Shown here: positions 61,822-64,000 of the stretch, piece after piece
Layout of the letters: the number at the start of each line of letters is the position of its first letter
How positions within the stretch are numbered: the stretch's first letter is position 1
Source: Candidatus Scybalocola faecavium
GTDB taxonomy: Bacteria > Bacillota > Clostridia > Lachnospirales > Lachnospiraceae
Reading direction: 5' to 3'
DNA: 64,000 nucleotides
Assembly: GCA_018713145.1 (NCBI GenBank)
Contig: DVFP01000019.1
Coordinates: 124,001-188,000, forward strand
Notes under the pieces: model-generated
What the model saw: only the letters and a program-made list of their open reading frames with translations
The model's database searches: none
What the model was told of the DNA's origin: nothing
Program-made: the position numbers and the translations under genes

Positions 61822-62847
61822 TTATTTTTGAACATCAATCAAAACCTTCATCGTAGTTTCCCGATGATTGTCAATAAACTGATACGCTTCCAGATAATCT
61901 TTAAAAGCAAAATGTTTTGAGATCAGCGGAACAAGGTGTACCTTGCCTTCCGATGCCAGACGTATAGCATCATCATAATCATCGCTGCGGTACATCATAG
62001 AACTTTTTATATCCAGCTCATGGTCATTAACAACTGCCAGATCAACGGATGCCATCTCTGAAAATACAGCAACTAAAATAATCGTGCTTCCTTTTCGGGC
62101 ATAGGCAATAGCCTGTCCCATAGACACATTATTTCCGGCGCAGTCATAGATCAGATCCGCTTTATCCGGTCCGAAAAACCGGTCGACAGCCTGGCCAAAA
62201 TCTGTATTTTTCGTATTCACGCACAGACCAATGCCACATTCTTCTGCCTTTTTTAAACGCCAATCGCTCACATCCGTAATCATTACCTGAGATGCTCCCA
62301 TACCAAGAGCGGTCTGAGCCACCAGATTTCCAATAGGGCCGGCCCCAATGACAATCACCTTTTTCCCGGACACATCGCCTGCCTGTTTTACAGCATGGAC
62401 GGCCACAGCCATAGGCTCGATCAAAGCCCCCTCATCATACGTCATCGTCTCAGGCAAAGGCGTCACCTTGGAAGCATCCACGGCAAAATATCCGGAAGCT
62501 GCACCAGTGGTCTGGAATCCCATAACTTTAAGCTCTTCACATAAATTATACTTTCCGTGACGGCAGGGCCAGCATTTTCCGCAAACTACCTGGGGTTGAA
62601 TGGTCACCTTCTGTCCCACATGCAGATCTTTCACGCCTTCCCCCAAAGCGGTGATCTGCCCCGATACCTCATGCCCCTGAGTGACTGGGTATTTGGTAAA
62701 CGGATGTTTTCCGTGATATACATGAATATCAGAGCCGCAGATGCCGATCTCCATAATTTTTATCAGCACCTGTCCCTCTCCGGCCTCCGGAACAGGAACC
62801 TGATGGAACTCAATCTTTCCCGGCGCTGTCATTACCTGCAAAAGCAT
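61822..62847 (-). CDS. Zinc-dependent alcohol/polyol dehydrogenase
   Basis: A 341-residue medium-chain dehydrogenase: catalytic zinc GICGSDIHVYHG and GHEVSG, structural zinc Cys set (CGKCWPCRHGKYNLC), Rossmann GAGPIGNLVAQTA. Similar to sorbitol or threonine dehydrogenases. Start ATG 62845-62847 has AGGAGG at spacing 7. Its position within the sugar transporter operon suggests oxidation of the imported sugar or polyol. Confidence 0.9.
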   Translation of the reverse strand: MLLQVMTAPGKIEFHQVPVPEAGEGQVLIKIMEIGICGSDIHVYHGKHPFTKYPVTQGHEVSGQITALGEGVKDLHVGQKVTIQPQVVCGKCWPCRHGKYNLCEELKVMGFQTTGAASGYFAVDASKVTPLPETMTYDEGALIEPMAVAVHAVKQAGDVSGKKVIVIGAGPIGNLVAQTALGMGASQVMITDVSDWRLKKAEECGIGLCVNTKNTDFGQAVDRFFGPDKADLIYDCAGNNVSMGQAIAYARKGSTIILVAVFSEMASVDLAVVNDHELDIKSSMMYRSDDYDDAIRLASEGKVHLVPLISKHFAFKDYLEAYQFIDNHRETTMKVLIDVQK

Positions 62848-62868
62848 ATCTTTCACCTCCTGCTATTT

Positions 62869-63765
62869 TTAACCTTTCACCGCACCAAGCATAATGCCTT
62901 TAACAAAATATTTCTGTAAAAATGGATATACAAATAAAATCGGAATCACAACAACCATGGTAATACACATTTTCACTGATGTAGGGGTAATAGAACTCAT
63001 AACCGCCGAAGCGTCAATGGCCGAGCTGGTCATCCCCTGAAAACGGTTGGCCTGGTTCAGATAATTGTACAATACCATCTGAAGCGTCTGAAGCCTGGCA
63101 TCCGATACAAGGAAATAATTATCTGTCCACTGATTCCACTGGCCCACTAAAGAATATACCCCAATAGTAGCCACAATAGGTTTGGACAAAGGAAAAACGA
63201 TCTTACTGAAAATGGTAAAAATCCCCGCTCCGTCAATTTTTGCGGATTCTTCCAGTTCCCTTGGAAGAGATTCCATATACGTTTTTAGCAGGATCACATA
63301 ATAAGCCGTAACAATACCCGGAACAATATAAAGCAGGAAATTATTCTGAAGATGATAGGCCTTCATGGTCATATACCATGGGATCAGGCCGGCGTTTAAG
63401 TACATGGTCAAAATCACAAAGCGGTAGATAAATTTCCTTCCATACATTTTATCGTTAGTCACCAGGTAAGCGAAGAAGGACGATCCTGCAATCGTCAGGA
63501 TGGTGGCCAAAATAGTGCGGGCCACGGAAATCAGGAAAGCACTGGGAATATCATTAAGCATAAAGATTCCTTTATAAGTGTCCAGGCTAAAGCCTGCCGG
63601 AAGTAAAAACAGTCCCTTGGATGCCTCCTGTGGATCGCTGATGGAATAAATCAGCACATAGTAAAACGGATAAATACAAACAATGGTCAGAAGCACGCAT
63701 ACAGCGTACATGATCACTGTAGACAGCCGATGGCCAAAGGAATGACGGGCCTTCTTTTTCTTCAT
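62869..63765 (-). CDS. Carbohydrate ABC transporter permease (LplC/MalG type)
   Basis: 298 residues, six membrane segments. The cytoplasmic EAA loop (ESAKIDGAGIFTIFSKIVFP) couples to the ATPase. Second permease of the pair, 12 bp after the first. Confidence 0.93.
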   Translation of the reverse strand: MKKKKARHSFGHRLSTVIMYAVCVLLTIVCIYPFYYVLIYSISDPQEASKGLFLLPAGFSLDTYKGIFMLNDIPSAFLISVARTILATILTIAGSSFFAYLVTNDKMYGRKFIYRFVILTMYLNAGLIPWYMTMKAYHLQNNFLLYIVPGIVTAYYVILLKTYMESLPRELEESAKIDGAGIFTIFSKIVFPLSKPIVATIGVYSLVGQWNQWTDNYFLVSDARLQTLQMVLYNYLNQANRFQGMTSSAIDASAVMSSITPTSVKMCITMVVVIPILFVYPFLQKYFVKGIMLGAVKG

Positions 63766-63777
63766 AGCAAATCCCCC

Positions 63778-64000
63778 CTATACAATGGACTGTCCCCTCA
63801 GCCGTTTGGAAAATGTATTTGCTGAAAACAGCAGGATCACACTGATAATGGTCTTAAACATTCCAAGGGCCACAGACTGAGGATAGTCATTGGTCAATAC
63901 ACCGATCTTATAAACATAATAGTCCAGCACCTCCAGCTTATCTGCTGTAAGAGCGTTGTAAAATACAAAATACTGGTCAAAGCCATTGCTGAGCATATTG
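63778..64000 (-). CDS. Carbohydrate ABC transporter permease (LplB type), C-terminal part
   Basis: The final 74 residues of an LplB-type permease, open at the right edge. The segment ALGMFKTIISVILLFSANTF is the last membrane span, ending in the usual basic tail. Confidence 0.85.
   Translation of the reverse strand, partial: NMLSNGFDQYFVFYNALTADKLEVLDYYVYKIGVLTNDYPQSVALGMFKTIISVILLFSANTFSKRLRGQSIV

Noticed and set aside
61822..62856. GTG start of the alcohol dehydrogenase at 62856
   Set aside because: That GTG lies within the AGGAGG ribosome binding site that serves the ATG at 62847.
1..64000. tRNA or rRNA genes
   Set aside because: No T-arm GTTCGA-type box in a cloverleaf context or rRNA sequence was seen in the intergenic regions.

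Overview
The window looks like a chromosomal segment of an anaerobic, spore-forming Clostridia, most likely a Lachnospiraceae (clostridial cluster XIVa) gut bacterium. This is inferred from gene content: a crt-hbd-bcd-etfBA butyryl-CoA operon, CodY, oxygen-sensitive two-subunit serine dehydratase, the NAD-type dihydroorotate dehydrogenase PyrK/PyrD pair, DUF4250 and DUF1847 proteins, and GerMN-like and PdaB-like sporulation-type proteins. Most genes lie on the minus strand. No tRNA, rRNA or CRISPR array was found.

Layout. 1-3.3 kb: cobalamin nucleotide-loop assembly operon (cobU-cobS-cobC-cobT, then a HAD phosphatase cut by the window edge). 3.4-5.3 kb: DUF4250 protein, VanZ-like membrane protein and a lipoprotein. 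5.3-8.1 kb: an AT-rich accessory island with an IS200-type 5' remnant fused to an unrelated tail, a broken gene with two nonsense codons, and a promoter-repeat-terminator unit whose repeats fold as pseudoknots (type III antitoxin-like). 8.2-16.2 kb: housekeeping block comM-dprA-topA-codY-rpsB-tsf. 16.4-22.6 kb: dtd, DUF1847, pyrimidine genes pyrC-pyrK-pyrD and purA. 22.8-25.6 kb: a HAD phosphatase-MarR fusion, an MBL-fold hydrolase, and a decayed EcoRV-like restriction-modification pair. 25.7-30.6 kb: butyrate operon.

30.8-37.4 kb: a four-gene Ser/Thr phospho-signalling operon: PP2C phosphatase, membrane kinase with a duplicated outer domain, an ABC exporter with two FHA domains, and a protein of unknown function translationally coupled to it. 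37.7-42.9 kb: a catabolic operon (cupin, SDR, 3-hydroxyacyl-CoA dehydrogenase-like, metal-dependent cyclase/hydrolase, BKACE keto-acid cleavage enzyme, zinc ribbon) divergent from an HxlR regulator. 43-45.5 kb: serine dehydratase and a secreted protein. 46-48.3 kb: an OFA-type MFS transporter and a GntR/FCD regulator sharing an operator motif. 48.3-54.9 kb: rpoN, an HPr with Arg at position 46, and the trehalose PTS locus treR/treB/treC. 55-60 kb: PdaB-like deacetylase, YdcF, galactose mutarotase and a large polytopic membrane protein, with a tandemly duplicated 53-bp element. 60-64 kb: a sugar ABC transporter (two permeases, solute-binding lipoprotein) with an embedded zinc alcohol dehydrogenase.

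Strongest candidates for something undescribed: the tandem pseudoknot RNA locus at 6810-7025, the kinase/phosphatase/FHA-ABC operon, the BKACE operon, and the family of small structured repeats in leaders and gene ends.
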